64,000 nucleotides of DNA from Actinomycetota bacterium (GCA_020161245.1 JAIUOK010000015.1:21198-85197), one strand, 5' to 3'; shown: positions 30,540-39,487, counted from the first letter of the stretch. The notes: generated by a model not told the origin, from the letters alone. Program-made: numbers and translations.

Positions 30540-31403
30540 ATGACCGTCTTCCCCGCACCCGCGCCCGTCCGCGCCCGCATCGAGATCGAGCTCGGCGACA
30601 TCCGCGTTCTGGCCGCCGACGTCGACGAGGCCGTCGTCGACGTCGTGCCCACCGACCCGGCGGTCGAGAAGGACCACAAGGCCGCCGAGCAGACCCGGGC
30701 GACGCTGGTGGACGGCGTCCTCGAGGTGGCCGGACCCCGGCGCCCGGCGATCATCGGCCCGGGCCGCAAGTCCGGCTCGGTGCAGGTGTCGGTCCGCATT
30801 CCCGCGGGATCGGCCCTCGAGGCCCGCACCGCGATGGGCCACATCGCCGTCGAGGGCCCGCTGGCGGAGGTGGGCGCCCGCACGTCGATGGGCGACGTCC
30901 GCATCGACGACGCCGCCAGCGCCGACATCAGGTCCGGGCTCGGCGATGTGCAGGCCGGCAGCGTCGCCGGCGATCTGCGTGCCTCCACCGGCAGCGGCGA
31001 GGTGCGGATCGCACGGGTCGACGGGCAGGCGTTGGTCAAGAACTCCAACGGCCCCACCTGGATCGGCTCGACCGGCGCATCGGCGCGCATCAAGGCGGCC
31101 AACGGCGATGTGCGCGTCGACCGCGCGCACGGCGACGTGATGGCGACCTCGGCCAACGGCAGCCTGGCGGTCGGCAGTGCGGAGCGCGGTTCGCTGATGC
31201 TCCACACCGCGCTCGGCGCCATCGTCGTCGGCGTGCCCTACGGCACCGCCGCCCGGCTCGACCTCCGGACGTCCTACGGCGCGGTGCGCAACAGCCTCGA
31301 CCCCGCGGCGTCCCCGGCGGAGGGCGAGCTCACCCTCGAGGTCGACGCCCAGACCGGTGCGGGCGACATCGACGTCGTGCGCGCGTTCGACGACGTGGCC
31401 TAG
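30540..31403 (+). CDS. DUF4097 beta-helix protein
   Basis: A 287-aa protein without signal peptide or membrane segments. It is built of repeating short strands typical of DUF4097 (LiaG/YvlB-like) adhesin-type beta-solenoids: SALEARTAMGHIAVEGPLAE, ARTSMGDVRIDDAASA, IRSGLGDVQAGSVAGD, RASTGSGEVRIARVDG and ANGDVRVDRAHGDV. The G-D-V turns recur every 17-20 residues. Its role is unknown; in many actinobacteria this gene sits between a HicB-like regulator and DrrAB-type ABC genes, as here. ATG starts 34 bases after the regulator, with CCCCGAGAGG before it as a weak ribosome site. Confidence 0.8.
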   Translation: MTVFPAPAPVRARIEIELGDIRVLAADVDEAVVDVVPTDPAVEKDHKAAEQTRATLVDGVLEVAGPRRPAIIGPGRKSGSVQVSVRIPAGSALEARTAMGHIAVEGPLAEVGARTSMGDVRIDDAASADIRSGLGDVQAGSVAGDLRASTGSGEVRIARVDGQALVKNSNGPTWIGSTGASARIKAANGDVRVDRAHGDVMATSANGSLAVGSAERGSLMLHTALGAIVVGVPYGTAARLDLRTSYGAVRNSLDPAASPAEGELTLEVDAQTGAGDIDVVRAFDDVA

Positions 31404-31412
31404 GAGGACCGG

Positions 31413-32201
31413 ATGTCTGCCGCTCCCGCGATCGAGATGCGCGGTCTGGAGAAGTCCTTCGGCGAGGTGGGCGTGCTCCGAGGCGTCGACCTGGTGGTCG
31501 AGCCGGGCACCGTCGTCGCCCTGCTCGGGTCGAACGGCGCCGGCAAGACGACCGTCGTCCGAATCCTGGCGACGCTGCTGCACGCCGACGCCGGCAGCGC
31601 GAGCGTGGCGGGGCACGACGTCGCGCGCGACCCGGCCGCCGTCCGCAGCGCCATCAGCCTGACGGGGCAGTTCGCCGCGGTCGACGAGATCCTCACCGGG
31701 CGCGAGAACCTCATGCTCGTCGCGCGGCTGCGCCGGGTCGCACAGCCGAGAGCGGACGTCGACCGGCTGCTGGCGAGGTTCGGTCTCGTGGACGCCGCCG
31801 ACCGCCGCACGTCGACGTACTCCGGCGGCATGCTGCGCCGGCTCGACATCGCCATGAGCCTGCTCGGCGATCCGCCAGTGGTGTTCCTGGACGAGCCCAC
31901 GACCGGCCTCGACCCCCAGGCCCGCCTCGAGGTGTGGGCCTGCGTCCGCGAGCTCGCCGCCGGCGGGACGACCGTGCTGCTCACCACCCAGTACCTCGAC
32001 GAGGCCGAGCAGCTCGCCGACCGCATCGCCGTCCTGCACGAGGGCCGGATCCTCGTCGAGGGCACGCTCTCCGAGCTGCGGGCGCTGCTGCCGCCGGCCC
32101 GGGTGGAGTACGTGGAGAGGCAGCCCACGCTCGAGGAGGTCTTCCTCGCGCTGGTCGCGCCGGGCTCCGACGCCGCCACGAGGGAAGGGGACGGATCATG
32201 A
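31413..32201 (+). CDS. ABC transporter ATP-binding protein (DrrA-like)
   Basis: A 262-aa cytoplasmic ATPase of the DrrA/ABC-2 group. Walker A is GSNGAGKTT (39-47), the signature YSGGMLRRL (about 131-139), Walker B VVFLDEPTTGLD (about 152-163). The switch region reads LLTTQYLDEAEQLA with Gln where most ABC proteins have His, as is usual in the DrrA family. It overlaps the permease gene by four bases. Likely function is export of a lipophilic drug or lipid; the substrate cannot be inferred. It lies nine bases after the DUF4097 gene, with AGGAGG as a strong ribosome site. Confidence 0.9.
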   Translation: MSAAPAIEMRGLEKSFGEVGVLRGVDLVVEPGTVVALLGSNGAGKTTVVRILATLLHADAGSASVAGHDVARDPAAVRSAISLTGQFAAVDEILTGRENLMLVARLRRVAQPRADVDRLLARFGLVDAADRRTSTYSGGMLRRLDIAMSLLGDPPVVFLDEPTTGLDPQARLEVWACVRELAAGGTTVLLTTQYLDEAEQLADRIAVLHEGRILVEGTLSELRALLPPARVEYVERQPTLEEVFLALVAPGSDAATREGDGS

Positions 32202-32959
32202 CCACGGGCGCGCTGCGCGACACCGCGCTGCTCACCGGACGGTCGCTGCGCCACATCTCGCGCAGCCCCGACACGATCATCACCACCACGCTCATGCCGA
32301 TCGCGTTCATGCTGCTGTTCGTCTACGTGTTCGGCGGCGCGCTCCACGACGGCGACGGCTCCTACGTCGGCTACCTGCTGCCCGGCATCCTCGTCATCAC
32401 CATCGCGTCGAGCATCAGCTACACGGCGTTCCGGCTCTTCCTCGACCTCAAGGGCGGGATCGTCGAGCGGTTCCAGTCGATGCCGATCTCGCGGTCGGCC
32501 GTGCTCTGGTCGCACGTGCTCACCTCGGTCGTCGCGACCCTCGTCTCGCTGGCGGTCGTCGTGGCGGTCGCACTGCTCATGGACTTCCGCTCCGGGGCGG
32601 GCCTCGGGGCGTGGCTGGCGGTCGCCGGCATCCTGGTGCTGCTCACCCTGGCGCTGACCTGGCTCGCCGTGATCGCCGGACTGTCTGCGAAGTCCGTCGA
32701 CGGCGCCAGCGCGTTCTCCTACCCGCTGATCCTGCTGCCGTTCGTCAGCTCGGCGTTCGTCGTCACTGCCACGATGCCGGGACCCGTGCGGGCGTTCGCC
32801 GAGAACCAGCCCGTCACGCCCATCGTGGACGCCATCCGCGACCTCTACCTGCAGCAGCCGGTGAGCTCCGACGTCTGGATCGCCCTGGCCTGGTGCACGG
32901 GGATCCTCGCCGTCGCCTACGCCGGCGCGATGGCCGTGTACCGGCGTCGCCGGGTCTGA
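32198..32959 (+). CDS. ABC-2 type permease (DrrB-like)
   Basis: A 253-aa membrane protein with six hydrophobic segments at about 28-48, 52-72, 106-132, 140-162, 172-192 and 224-246. Family words include SRSPDTIITTTLMPIAFMLLF, LLPGILVITIASSI and FAENQPVTPIVDAIR, typical of DrrB-type exporters. It forms the pore with the preceding ATPase (two of each). The last gene of the RHH-DUF4097-ABC operon; the next gene starts 105 bases later behind its own spacer. Confidence 0.88.
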   Translation: MTTGALRDTALLTGRSLRHISRSPDTIITTTLMPIAFMLLFVYVFGGALHDGDGSYVGYLLPGILVITIASSISYTAFRLFLDLKGGIVERFQSMPISRSAVLWSHVLTSVVATLVSLAVVVAVALLMDFRSGAGLGAWLAVAGILVLLTLALTWLAVIAGLSAKSVDGASAFSYPLILLPFVSSAFVVTATMPGPVRAFAENQPVTPIVDAIRDLYLQQPVSSDVWIALAWCTGILAVAYAGAMAVYRRRRV

Positions 32960-33064
32960 CGCGGCTGCCTGATCGGCCCTCCTTCGCCAGGAGTCGCCGC
33001 CCGTCCGAGGTCTAGCGTGGAGCGGGGAAGGTCCCCGATCCACGCGATCGGAAGGACGGGAGAC

Positions 33065-33847
33065 ATGACCCGTACCCATGTCATCACCGGTGCCGCCTCC
33101 GGCATCGGCAAGGCCACGCGCGAGCTGCTGGAGTCCAGGGACGAGCGCGTCATCGGGGTCGACGTGCACAGCACCGACGTCGTCGCCGACCTCTCCACCC
33201 CGCAGGGCCGCGCCGCGATGGTGGACGCCGTCGCGCGGCTCGCCGACGGCCGCATCGATGCGATCCACGCTGTCGCCGGCCTCGCCACCCCGACGTCGGC
33301 CACGGTGTCGGTGAACTTCTTCGGCATGGTCGCGACCCTCGAGGGCCTGCGGCCGCTGCTCGCGGGGTCGCCCGCTCCTCGCGCGGTGGGCGTCTCGTCC
33401 ATGGCGTCCCTCATGCCGCTCGACGACGAGCTCGTGGCCCTCATGACCGCCGGCGACGAGGCTGCTGCGGTCGCGCGCGCCGAGGTGCTCGCGAAGGACC
33501 CCGCCACGACCGGCCAGCTGATCTACAGCTCGACCAAGAAGGCGTTCTCGCAGTGGATCCGGCGCACTGCCCAGACGGCCGACTGGGCTGGCGCCTCGAT
33601 CCCGCTCAACTGCGTCGCCCCCGGCGTCATCGCGACGCCGATGACCGAGCAGTACACCGCCACCGAGGAGGCCCGGCACGCCATCCTCGAGATGGTGCCC
33701 ATGCCGCTGAACGGGATCGCCGAGCCGATCGCGGTGGCGACGCTGCTCGCGTGGCTGACCAGCGAGGAGAACACACACCTGTGCGGCCAGGTCGTCTTCG
33801 TCGACGGCGGCAGCGACGTCGTGATCCGCGGCGACTCGACCTGGTGA
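33065..33847 (+). CDS. Short-chain dehydrogenase/reductase
   Basis: A 260-aa classical SDR. The cofactor loop TGAASGIG is at 8-15, with D/V at the end of strand 2 (GVDVHSTD) favouring NAD(H). The active-site region has Ser in GVSSMASLMP and the catalytic YSSTK (Tyr about 156, Lys about 160). It resembles 3-alpha-hydroxysteroid dehydrogenase-like SDRs, which lack the NNAG segment: here the loop reads HAVAGLATP. The substrate is unknown. The end overlaps the following gene by four bases (GTGA), so the two are coupled. Confidence 0.85.
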   Translation: MTRTHVITGAASGIGKATRELLESRDERVIGVDVHSTDVVADLSTPQGRAAMVDAVARLADGRIDAIHAVAGLATPTSATVSVNFFGMVATLEGLRPLLAGSPAPRAVGVSSMASLMPLDDELVALMTAGDEAAAVARAEVLAKDPATTGQLIYSSTKKAFSQWIRRTAQTADWAGASIPLNCVAPGVIATPMTEQYTATEEARHAILEMVPMPLNGIAEPIAVATLLAWLTSEENTHLCGQVVFVDGGSDVVIRGDSTW

Positions 33848-34392
33848 CGGCGATGACGGGGGAGCACGACGACCTCGTGCGCGCGCTCGAGGACGACCTC
33901 GCGGCCCTGGCCGCGGCGGACGCCGACCTCGAGCGCGACGCCGAGGTGGCCGAGCGCACGCGCATCGAGCGGTCGGCCGTCACCCTCGCCGACCGCCTGC
34001 GCGGCGCTGCCGCTCAGGTGCGGCTGACACTGGTCGGCTCCCTCGACATCGCAGGTGCACCCACCGATCACGGCGACGGCTGGGTGCTGCTCGTCGATGG
34101 CCGCGACGAGCACCTCGTGCTGCTGGCGCACGTCGTGCTTGCCCACGGCCTCGGGCCCGCGGGCCCGCCGGCGTCGTCGGCGCTCGACCGGCGCCCGCCC
34201 GGCTCCGTGCTGCGGCGGTGGTGCCGCGACCGCAGCGAGGCGGCGCTGCGCACGGCCGACGGCGCCACCGTCCGCGGGCTGCTGCTCGCCTCCTACGCCG
34301 ACCACGTCGACGTGCGCGAGCTGCACGGAGCCGTCGTGTCGATAGCCGTCGCGCAGCTGGCCTGCGCCACGCGGCGCGCAGCGCTGGGGTGA
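33844..34392 (+). CDS. Hypothetical protein coupled to the SDR gene
   Basis: I do not recognise this 182-aa protein. The N-terminal third is a charged helix rich in Ala, Glu, Asp and Arg (about 6-45), likely coiled coil. The remainder looks like a small beta-barrel: RLTLVGSLDIAG, GWVLLVDGRDEHLVLLAHVV and ATVRGLLLASYADHVDVRE, with an LSm- or SH3-like rhythm. No signal peptide or membrane segment. The GTG overlaps the SDR stop; an ATG nine bases later is an alternative. It converges on the BldC-like gene ten bases away. Confidence 0.6.
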   Translation: MTAMTGEHDDLVRALEDDLAALAAADADLERDAEVAERTRIERSAVTLADRLRGAAAQVRLTLVGSLDIAGAPTDHGDGWVLLVDGRDEHLVLLAHVVLAHGLGPAGPPASSALDRRPPGSVLRRWCRDRSEAALRTADGATVRGLLLASYADHVDVRELHGAVVSIAVAQLACATRRAALG

Positions 34393-34402
34393 GCGCGGAG
34401 CG

Positions 34403-34648
34403 TCAGTCGGACGGCGGGGCGTCGTCGTCGGGCCCGGTGCCGAACGGGTGGCTGCGCACGAAGTCGGCGGTCTCGGCGTACATGCGCTGGATGTAGGCCT
34501 CGAGCTCGCTGGCCTCGACCCGCCACTGGCCCCGGCCGCCCACCTTGATCGCGGGCAGGTCGCCGCTGCGCACGAGGGCGTAGGTCTGCGACGCCGAGAT
34601 GTTGAGGGTCTCGGCGACGTCGGCGAGCGTGAGGAACCGGGGAGCCAC
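34403..34648 (-). CDS. BldC/excisionase-type helix-turn-helix protein
   Basis: An 81-aa MerR-like winged HTH without effector domain, of the excisionase/BldC group: FLTLADVAETLNISASQTYA (recognition helix), then GDLPAIKVGGRGQWRVEASELEAYI (wing). A tail of about 20 residues follows, rich in Asp and Pro. BldC in Streptomyces controls entry into development by cooperative binding to direct repeats; related short proteins are common next to the CpaB/CpaE-like genes found here on the other strand. The GTG at 34648 is chosen because GAGGATC lies about seven bases upstream. Confidence 0.82.
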   Translation of the reverse strand: MAPRFLTLADVAETLNISASQTYALVRSGDLPAIKVGGRGQWRVEASELEAYIQRMYAETADFVRSHPFGTGPDDDAPPSD

Positions 34649-34729
34649 GGTCAGATCCTCGCATCGGCCGACGGCCACGAGGGTGACGGCACGGCGGCCT
34701 GGGGACGACGGAGCCCCGACCCTGGCCCC

Positions 34730-35404
34730 ATGACCGCGACCCTGCCGTCGCCCGGGGCCTCCGGCCTCGAGCCCCCCGAGCCGCTCAAGCCCCTGCGGGC
34801 GCTGCGTCTGCGATCCGGGCGCACCGATCTCCGGCTGGCCGCCGGTGTGGGGCTGGTGGTGCTCTCGGTCGTGCTCGGCAGCCGCCTCGTCGCGGCGGCC
34901 GACGACCGGGTCGAGGTGTGGTCGCTGCAGTCGTCGCTGTCGGCCGGATCCGTCCTGCGCGCCGACGACCTCGTGCTCGCGCGCGCGGCGCTCGACGACC
35001 CGGCGGCCTACCTGCCCTCGGACCAGGACGTCGAGGGGATGGTGCTGCAGCGCGACGTCGGAGCCGGCGAGCTGCTGCCCGCGTCGGCGGTGGGGGAGGG
35101 GCGCGGCGGCGACCGCCGCCTGGTGACCCTCCCGGTGGACCCCCTGCACGCGCCTCCCGCGCTCGCCCGCGGCGAGCGGGTCGATGTCTGGGTCACGCCG
35201 TCCGACGGTGCCTCGCCTGCCGGGCCGGGCGCCGTGCCGGAGCTGGTGCTGTCCGGCGCGCTCGTCGCCGATCCGGGTGCGGGCGACGCCAGCGGCCTCA
35301 CCGACCAGGTGGGTGTGGTCCTCGATGTCGCCGCGGCCGACGCCGAGCGCGCGGTCGCGGCCGCGCGCGCCGGGGACGTCGATCTGGTGCGGGTGGGCGG
35401 CTGA
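34730..35404 (+). CDS. SAF-domain protein (CpaB/RcpC-like)
   Basis: A 224-aa protein with one transmembrane helix (about 42-62, GVGLVVLSVVLGSRLVAAA) and an extracytoplasmic SAF domain: VEVWSLQSSLSAGSVLRADDL then MVLQRDVGAGELLPASAV. It ends with a domain like the C-terminal part of Flp pilus assembly CpaB (LPVDPLHAPPALARGERVDVWV). CpaB works in Tad/Flp pilus assembly. The next gene is CpaE-like, but no cpaF, tadB or tadC follows, so the pair may serve another secretion or envelope function. Confidence 0.78.
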   Translation: MTATLPSPGASGLEPPEPLKPLRALRLRSGRTDLRLAAGVGLVVLSVVLGSRLVAAADDRVEVWSLQSSLSAGSVLRADDLVLARAALDDPAAYLPSDQDVEGMVLQRDVGAGELLPASAVGEGRGGDRRLVTLPVDPLHAPPALARGERVDVWVTPSDGASPAGPGAVPELVLSGALVADPGAGDASGLTDQVGVVLDVAAADAERAVAAARAGDVDLVRVGG

Positions 35405-35405
35405 C

Positions 35406-36650
35406 ATGGCCGGCGTCCCGGTGCTCGTGCTGCTCGGCCCCAGCGCGTGGGAGGGCCCCTTCGTCGCGGCCCTCGCGCATCCGGCCTCGGGCCTGACCAT
35501 CGTGCGCCGCTGCCTCGACACCGCCGATCTCCTCGCGGCGGCATCGGCGGGGCTCGGACGGGCCGCCGTCGTGGGCTCCGACGCCCCCCGGCTCGACGCC
35601 GACGTGCTGAGCCGGCTCGTCGACACCGGCACGGCCGTCGTCGGCGTGGTGCCGGCGGGCGACTCCGACGCCTCGGCGCGGCTCTCGCGCTGGGGTGCGG
35701 CCGCCGTGGTCGAGGCCGATCCCGGCGAGCTCGGAGCGGCCGTGCGAGCGGTCGCCCGTGCCGTGCCCACAGCCGATCGACCCGTCGTCGACGCGGCCAG
35801 GTCCGAGCCTGCTGCCGCCGGCCGGGTCGTCGCCGTGTGGGGGCCGGCGGGATCGCCGGGCCGGACGACGGTGGCGGTCGCGCTCGCCGACGAGGCCGCC
35901 CGCCTCGACGTGCCCGCGGTCCTGGTCGACGCCGACACCTGGGCGCCGTCGGCGTCGTTCGTGCTCGGCGTCGTCGACGACGGCCCCGGCCTCGCCAGCG
36001 CCTGCCGCCGTGCGTCGTCCGGGACCCTCGACGTGCCGGCGCTCGCCGCTCTGGTCCGCGAGGTGCGGCCGGGCCTGCTGCTGCTCCCCGGCATCCCGCG
36101 GGCGGGCCGCTGGAGCGAGGTACGGGCGGCCGCGCTGTCCGACGTGCTCGCCGCGGCCCGCGCCCTCGCTCCCCTCGTGGTGGTCGACCTCGCCGCTCCG
36201 CTCGAGTCCGACGAGGAGCTGGTCTTCGACACCGCCGCGCCCCGTCGAAACGCTGCAGCCCTCGTGGCGCTCGAGGAGGCCGACGCGGTCGTCGCGGTCG
36301 GGGCGGCCGAGCCGCTCGGCGTCGCGCGCCTGGTGCACGCGCTCGCCGAGCTGCGCGACGCCGTCCGCGGCCCGGAGCCCTACGTCGTGGCGACGCGCCT
36401 GCGGGAGCAGGCCCTCGGAAGGCGCGGCGAGGCTGCCGTGGCTGAGGCGCTGCGGACCCATGCCGGGGTCGAGCGGCTGTGCGCGGTCCCCGACGACCGG
36501 TCGGCGCTCGACGCGTGCCTGCGCCGCGGCCGCACGCTGGCCGAGACGGCGCCCTCGTCGCCCGCCCGGCAGGCGCTGCGCGGCCTGGCCGTCGAGCTGC
36601 TGCGCGACCTGGGCCTGCGGCGGCCCGTCGTCCTCGCCGAGGGGGCCTGA
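35406..36650 (+). CDS. CpaE-like P-loop ATPase
   Basis: A 414-aa protein of the MinD/ParA-like superfamily as used in Tad loci. Residues 1-125 form a response-regulator-like pseudo-receiver. The ATPase part begins AVWGPAGSPGRTTVAVALA (about 140-158): it lacks the canonical deviant Walker A lysine in KGGxGKT, having SPGRTT instead, but retains LVDADTWAPSASF, which corresponds to the switch I Asp. ATP hydrolysis is therefore doubtful. CpaE localises pilus machinery to the pole. It follows the SAF gene by one base between stop and start. Confidence 0.75.
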   Translation: MAGVPVLVLLGPSAWEGPFVAALAHPASGLTIVRRCLDTADLLAAASAGLGRAAVVGSDAPRLDADVLSRLVDTGTAVVGVVPAGDSDASARLSRWGAAAVVEADPGELGAAVRAVARAVPTADRPVVDAARSEPAAAGRVVAVWGPAGSPGRTTVAVALADEAARLDVPAVLVDADTWAPSASFVLGVVDDGPGLASACRRASSGTLDVPALAALVREVRPGLLLLPGIPRAGRWSEVRAAALSDVLAAARALAPLVVVDLAAPLESDEELVFDTAAPRRNAAALVALEEADAVVAVGAAEPLGVARLVHALAELRDAVRGPEPYVVATRLREQALGRRGEAAVAEALRTHAGVERLCAVPDDRSALDACLRRGRTLAETAPSSPARQALRGLAVELLRDLGLRRPVVLAEGA

Positions 36651-36666
36651 CGGCTAGCCTCGCGGC

Positions 36667-37314
36667 GTGACCGATCTCGAGGGCCTCGTCGTCGACTGGG
36701 GAGGCGTGCTCACCGGAGACCTGCGCGGCGTCGTCCACCGCTGGGCCGCGGGCAGCGGTTTCGACGTCGACACCTACATCTCCATCATGCGCGACTGGTT
36801 CGGCGAGCCGGTCGGGCTCGAGGCGCGCATGAACCCGGTGCACGCCCTCGAGCGCGGCGAGATGACGGTGCCGGACTTCGAGACGAGGCTCGCCGCCGAG
36901 ATGGAGCGGCGCAGCGGCCAGGCGGTCGACGCCGCCGGCCTGCTCGACCGCATGATCGGCGAGTTCGAGGTGGCCCACGACATGAACGCGCTCGTGCGGC
37001 GCGCCCGGCGCAGCGGCCTGCGGACGGGCCTGCTGTCGAACTCGTGGGGCAACGACTACCCGCGCGACGGGTGGGACGAGATGTTCGACGTCGTCGTCAT
37101 CTCCGGCGAGGTCGGCATGCGCAAGCCCGAGCCCGAGATCTTCGAGCACACCCTCGCGCTGCTCGGCCTGCCGGCCGCCGCCTGCGTGTTCGTCGACGAC
37201 CTCGCGCCCAACGTGGCGGCCGCGGTCGAGGTCGGCATGGTCGGCGTGCAGCACACGTCGTACGAGGCGACGCGGCTCGAGCTCGAGGCGCTGTTCGGCC
37301 GCCCCCTGGGCTGA
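36667..37314 (+). CDS. HAD-family hydrolase (subfamily IA)
   Basis: A 215-aa haloacid dehalogenase-like hydrolase. Motif I is VVDWGGVLTG (nucleophile Asp about residue 9; the usual second Asp is replaced by Gly, as in variant-3 IA enzymes related to the epoxide-hydrolase N-terminal domain). Motif II is LLSNSWG, motif III the Lys in GMRKPEPEIFE, motif IV FVDDLAPNV. An alpha-helical cap lies between about 15 and 90. Likely a phosphatase of small metabolites; substrate unknown. GTG start 14 bases after the CpaE-like stop. Confidence 0.85.
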   Translation: MTDLEGLVVDWGGVLTGDLRGVVHRWAAGSGFDVDTYISIMRDWFGEPVGLEARMNPVHALERGEMTVPDFETRLAAEMERRSGQAVDAAGLLDRMIGEFEVAHDMNALVRRARRSGLRTGLLSNSWGNDYPRDGWDEMFDVVVISGEVGMRKPEPEIFEHTLALLGLPAAACVFVDDLAPNVAAAVEVGMVGVQHTSYEATRLELEALFGRPLG

Positions 37315-37401
37315 CCAGGACCCCGGCGGCGCCCGGGCAGCCGTGACACGATGGGCGCAGGCGGCCGTCCCAGCGGCTGCGCGGGACCTCGAGGGAGCAC
37401 G

Positions 37402-38985
37402 ATGGCCGACCGGCTCAGCCCGCTCGACGTGTCGTTCCTCTACCTCGAGGAGTCGACGACGCCGATGCATGTGGGCGGCGTCGCCATCTTCGAGGCGCCC
37501 CCGGAGGGCTTCGACCTCGACAAGCTCGTGCGCCTCATCGAGGAGCGGATCGCCCTCGTGCCCCGCTACCGGCAGAAGGTGCGCTGGGTGCCCGGCCGCA
37601 TCGCCAACCCGGTGTGGGTCGACGACGTCGACTTCGACGTCGCCTACCACGTGCGCCGGTCGGCCCTGCCCCGCCCGGGCAGCGACGCCCAGCTCAAGGA
37701 CCTCGTCGGCCGGATCATGTCGCGGCCGCTCGACCGCAAGCGCCCGCTCTGGGAGATGTACCTCGTCGAAGGGCTGTCCGGCGGCCGCTTCGCGATCCTC
37801 ACGAAGACCCATCACGCGATGGTCGACGGCGCCGGCGCCATCGACATCGGGCAGGTGATCCTCGACGTCACGCCCGAGCCGCAGCGCCCGGCGTCGGAGA
37901 AGTGGCGGCCGCGGCCCGAGCCCAGCGACGTCGACCTGCTGGCCTCCGCCGTCACCGAGGTGCTGAGCAGCCCGGGCGCCGCTATCGACGCCGTGCGGTC
38001 GGGCGCGGTCGACGTCCGCGAGACCACCGAGCGCGTGCTGCGCCGCGCCGCCGGGCTCGCCTCGGCCGCGATGACGATGGCCCGGCCGCCGTCGAGCAAC
38101 CCGCTCAACGCGCCCATCGGCGAGGCGCGTCGCTTCGGCACGGCCGCCGCGCGGCTCGATGCGTTCAAGGCGATCCGCCGCCACCACGGCGGCACGGTCA
38201 ACGACGTCGTCCTCGCGGTGGTGTCCGGCGCGCTGCGCGAGTGGATGATGACCCGCGGCGAGTCGGTCTCGTCGCGCACGCAGGTCCGCGCGCTCGTGCC
38301 GGTGTCGGTGCGTGTCGGCGAGGAGTCGTCCGGCAACCACATCGCGGCGTTCCTCGTCGACCTGCCCGTGGGCGAGCCCCAGCCGGTCGTGCGCCTGCAC
38401 CGCATCTCCTACGAGATGGAGCAGCTGAAGTCCACCGGCCAGATGGTGGGCGCCCAGGCGCTGGTCGGCATCGCCGGGTTCGCGCCGTCGACCCTGCACT
38501 CCCTCGGCGCCCGCGCCGCCAACGGCCTGTCGCGCCGCATGTTCAACCTCGTCGTCACCAACGTGCCCGGCCCGCAGTTCCCGCTCTACGCCGGCGGGGC
38601 CCGGATGCTCGCGGCCCATCCCGTCGTGCCGCTGGCCAAGGGCCAGGCCGTGGCCATCGGCCTCACGTCCTACGACGGCGGCGTGTACTTCGGCCTCAAC
38701 GCCGACCGCGACGCGATGACCGACGTCGACGTGCTCGCCGAGTGCCTCGAGAGCGCGCTGGCCGAGCTGCTGTCGACGGTGCCGGCGGCCAAGCGCCCCC
38801 AGGACGCGCCCCAGTCCCCGGCGGCGAAGCGGGCCGCCGGCAAGCCGCGCAAGCGCGCCGTCGCAGCGCCCGACGCCGGCTCCGTCGTCCGGCCCGCGCA
38901 GGTCAGCTCGGCACCGTCGCGCGGGCTGGTCGCCCGGCCTGCGGACCCGCCGTCGAGGCGCGCTGCCGGGTCCGACCCGTCCTGA
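37402..38985 (+). CDS. Wax ester synthase/diacylglycerol acyltransferase (WS/DGAT)
   Basis: A 527-aa acyl-CoA:acyl-alcohol/diacylglycerol O-acyltransferase. The catalytic motif HHAMVDG is at 137-143. N-terminal family words LSPLDVSFLYLEESTTPMHV and C-terminal NVPGPQFPLYAGGARM are typical. The core ends near 470; an added tail is Lys/Ala/Pro-rich and basic. Such enzymes make triacylglycerol or wax ester storage lipids at the membrane in actinobacteria. The ATG at 37402 has GAGGGAGC upstream; an in-frame GTG/ATG earlier would add only a low-complexity stretch. Confidence 0.92.
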   Translation: MADRLSPLDVSFLYLEESTTPMHVGGVAIFEAPPEGFDLDKLVRLIEERIALVPRYRQKVRWVPGRIANPVWVDDVDFDVAYHVRRSALPRPGSDAQLKDLVGRIMSRPLDRKRPLWEMYLVEGLSGGRFAILTKTHHAMVDGAGAIDIGQVILDVTPEPQRPASEKWRPRPEPSDVDLLASAVTEVLSSPGAAIDAVRSGAVDVRETTERVLRRAAGLASAAMTMARPPSSNPLNAPIGEARRFGTAAARLDAFKAIRRHHGGTVNDVVLAVVSGALREWMMTRGESVSSRTQVRALVPVSVRVGEESSGNHIAAFLVDLPVGEPQPVVRLHRISYEMEQLKSTGQMVGAQALVGIAGFAPSTLHSLGARAANGLSRRMFNLVVTNVPGPQFPLYAGGARMLAAHPVVPLAKGQAVAIGLTSYDGGVYFGLNADRDAMTDVDVLAECLESALAELLSTVPAAKRPQDAPQSPAAKRAAGKPRKRAVAAPDAGSVVRPAQVSSAPSRGLVARPADPPSRRAAGSDPS

Positions 38986-39001
38986 CCGGCATGCTTGTCC
39001 C

Positions 39002-39487
39002 GTGCGCGTCTACCTCCCGCTGACCGTCCAGGGCCTCACCGAGCTGCACCGCACGGGCCGCATCGGCCCGCCGCCGCTGCGCGCCCATGCCGTCACGTCG
39101 TCGCTGCGCGCCGACCCCGACTGGACGGGGGCCGACGACGAGGAGCTCGAGTACGCCGCACTGATGGCGGCCGCGTTCGCCTCGCTCGAGCGGATCGCCA
39201 CGACCGGCGACGCGCCGCGCCGCGTCGTCGTGGCCGCTGACGTCGACGACGCCGCCATCGAGCCCACCGACGACGTCACCGAGGTCGTCGTGACCGCCGA
39301 CATCCCGCTCGCCCGCTGCCAGGCGGTCCACGTCGACGACGCCGACACCGAGGGCGAGGTGGCCGAAGCAGTGCGCCGCCTGCCGGACGCGACCGCCGGC
39401 GACGGCCAGGCGCTCGCCGCCGTGTCGCTCTCGCAGCTCGAGCTGCTCTGGTTCGCCACCCAGGAGATCGGCGACCTGCTCGGCTGA
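39002..39487 (+). CDS. DUF6912-family protein
   Basis: A 161-aa protein starting VRVYLPLTVQGLTEL, the hallmark of the DUF6912 family widespread in actinobacteria. It is acidic and alternates beta strands and helices: RRVVVAADVDDAAIEP, TEVVVTADIPLARCQAVHVDD and SLSQLELLWFATQEIGDLL. No signal or membrane segment. Function is unknown. GTG start 16 bases after the WS/DGAT stop, so probably the same transcript. Confidence 0.75.
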   Translation: MRVYLPLTVQGLTELHRTGRIGPPPLRAHAVTSSLRADPDWTGADDEELEYAALMAAAFASLERIATTGDAPRRVVVAADVDDAAIEPTDDVTEVVVTADIPLARCQAVHVDDADTEGEVAEAVRRLPDATAGDGQALAAVSLSQLELLWFATQEIGDLLG

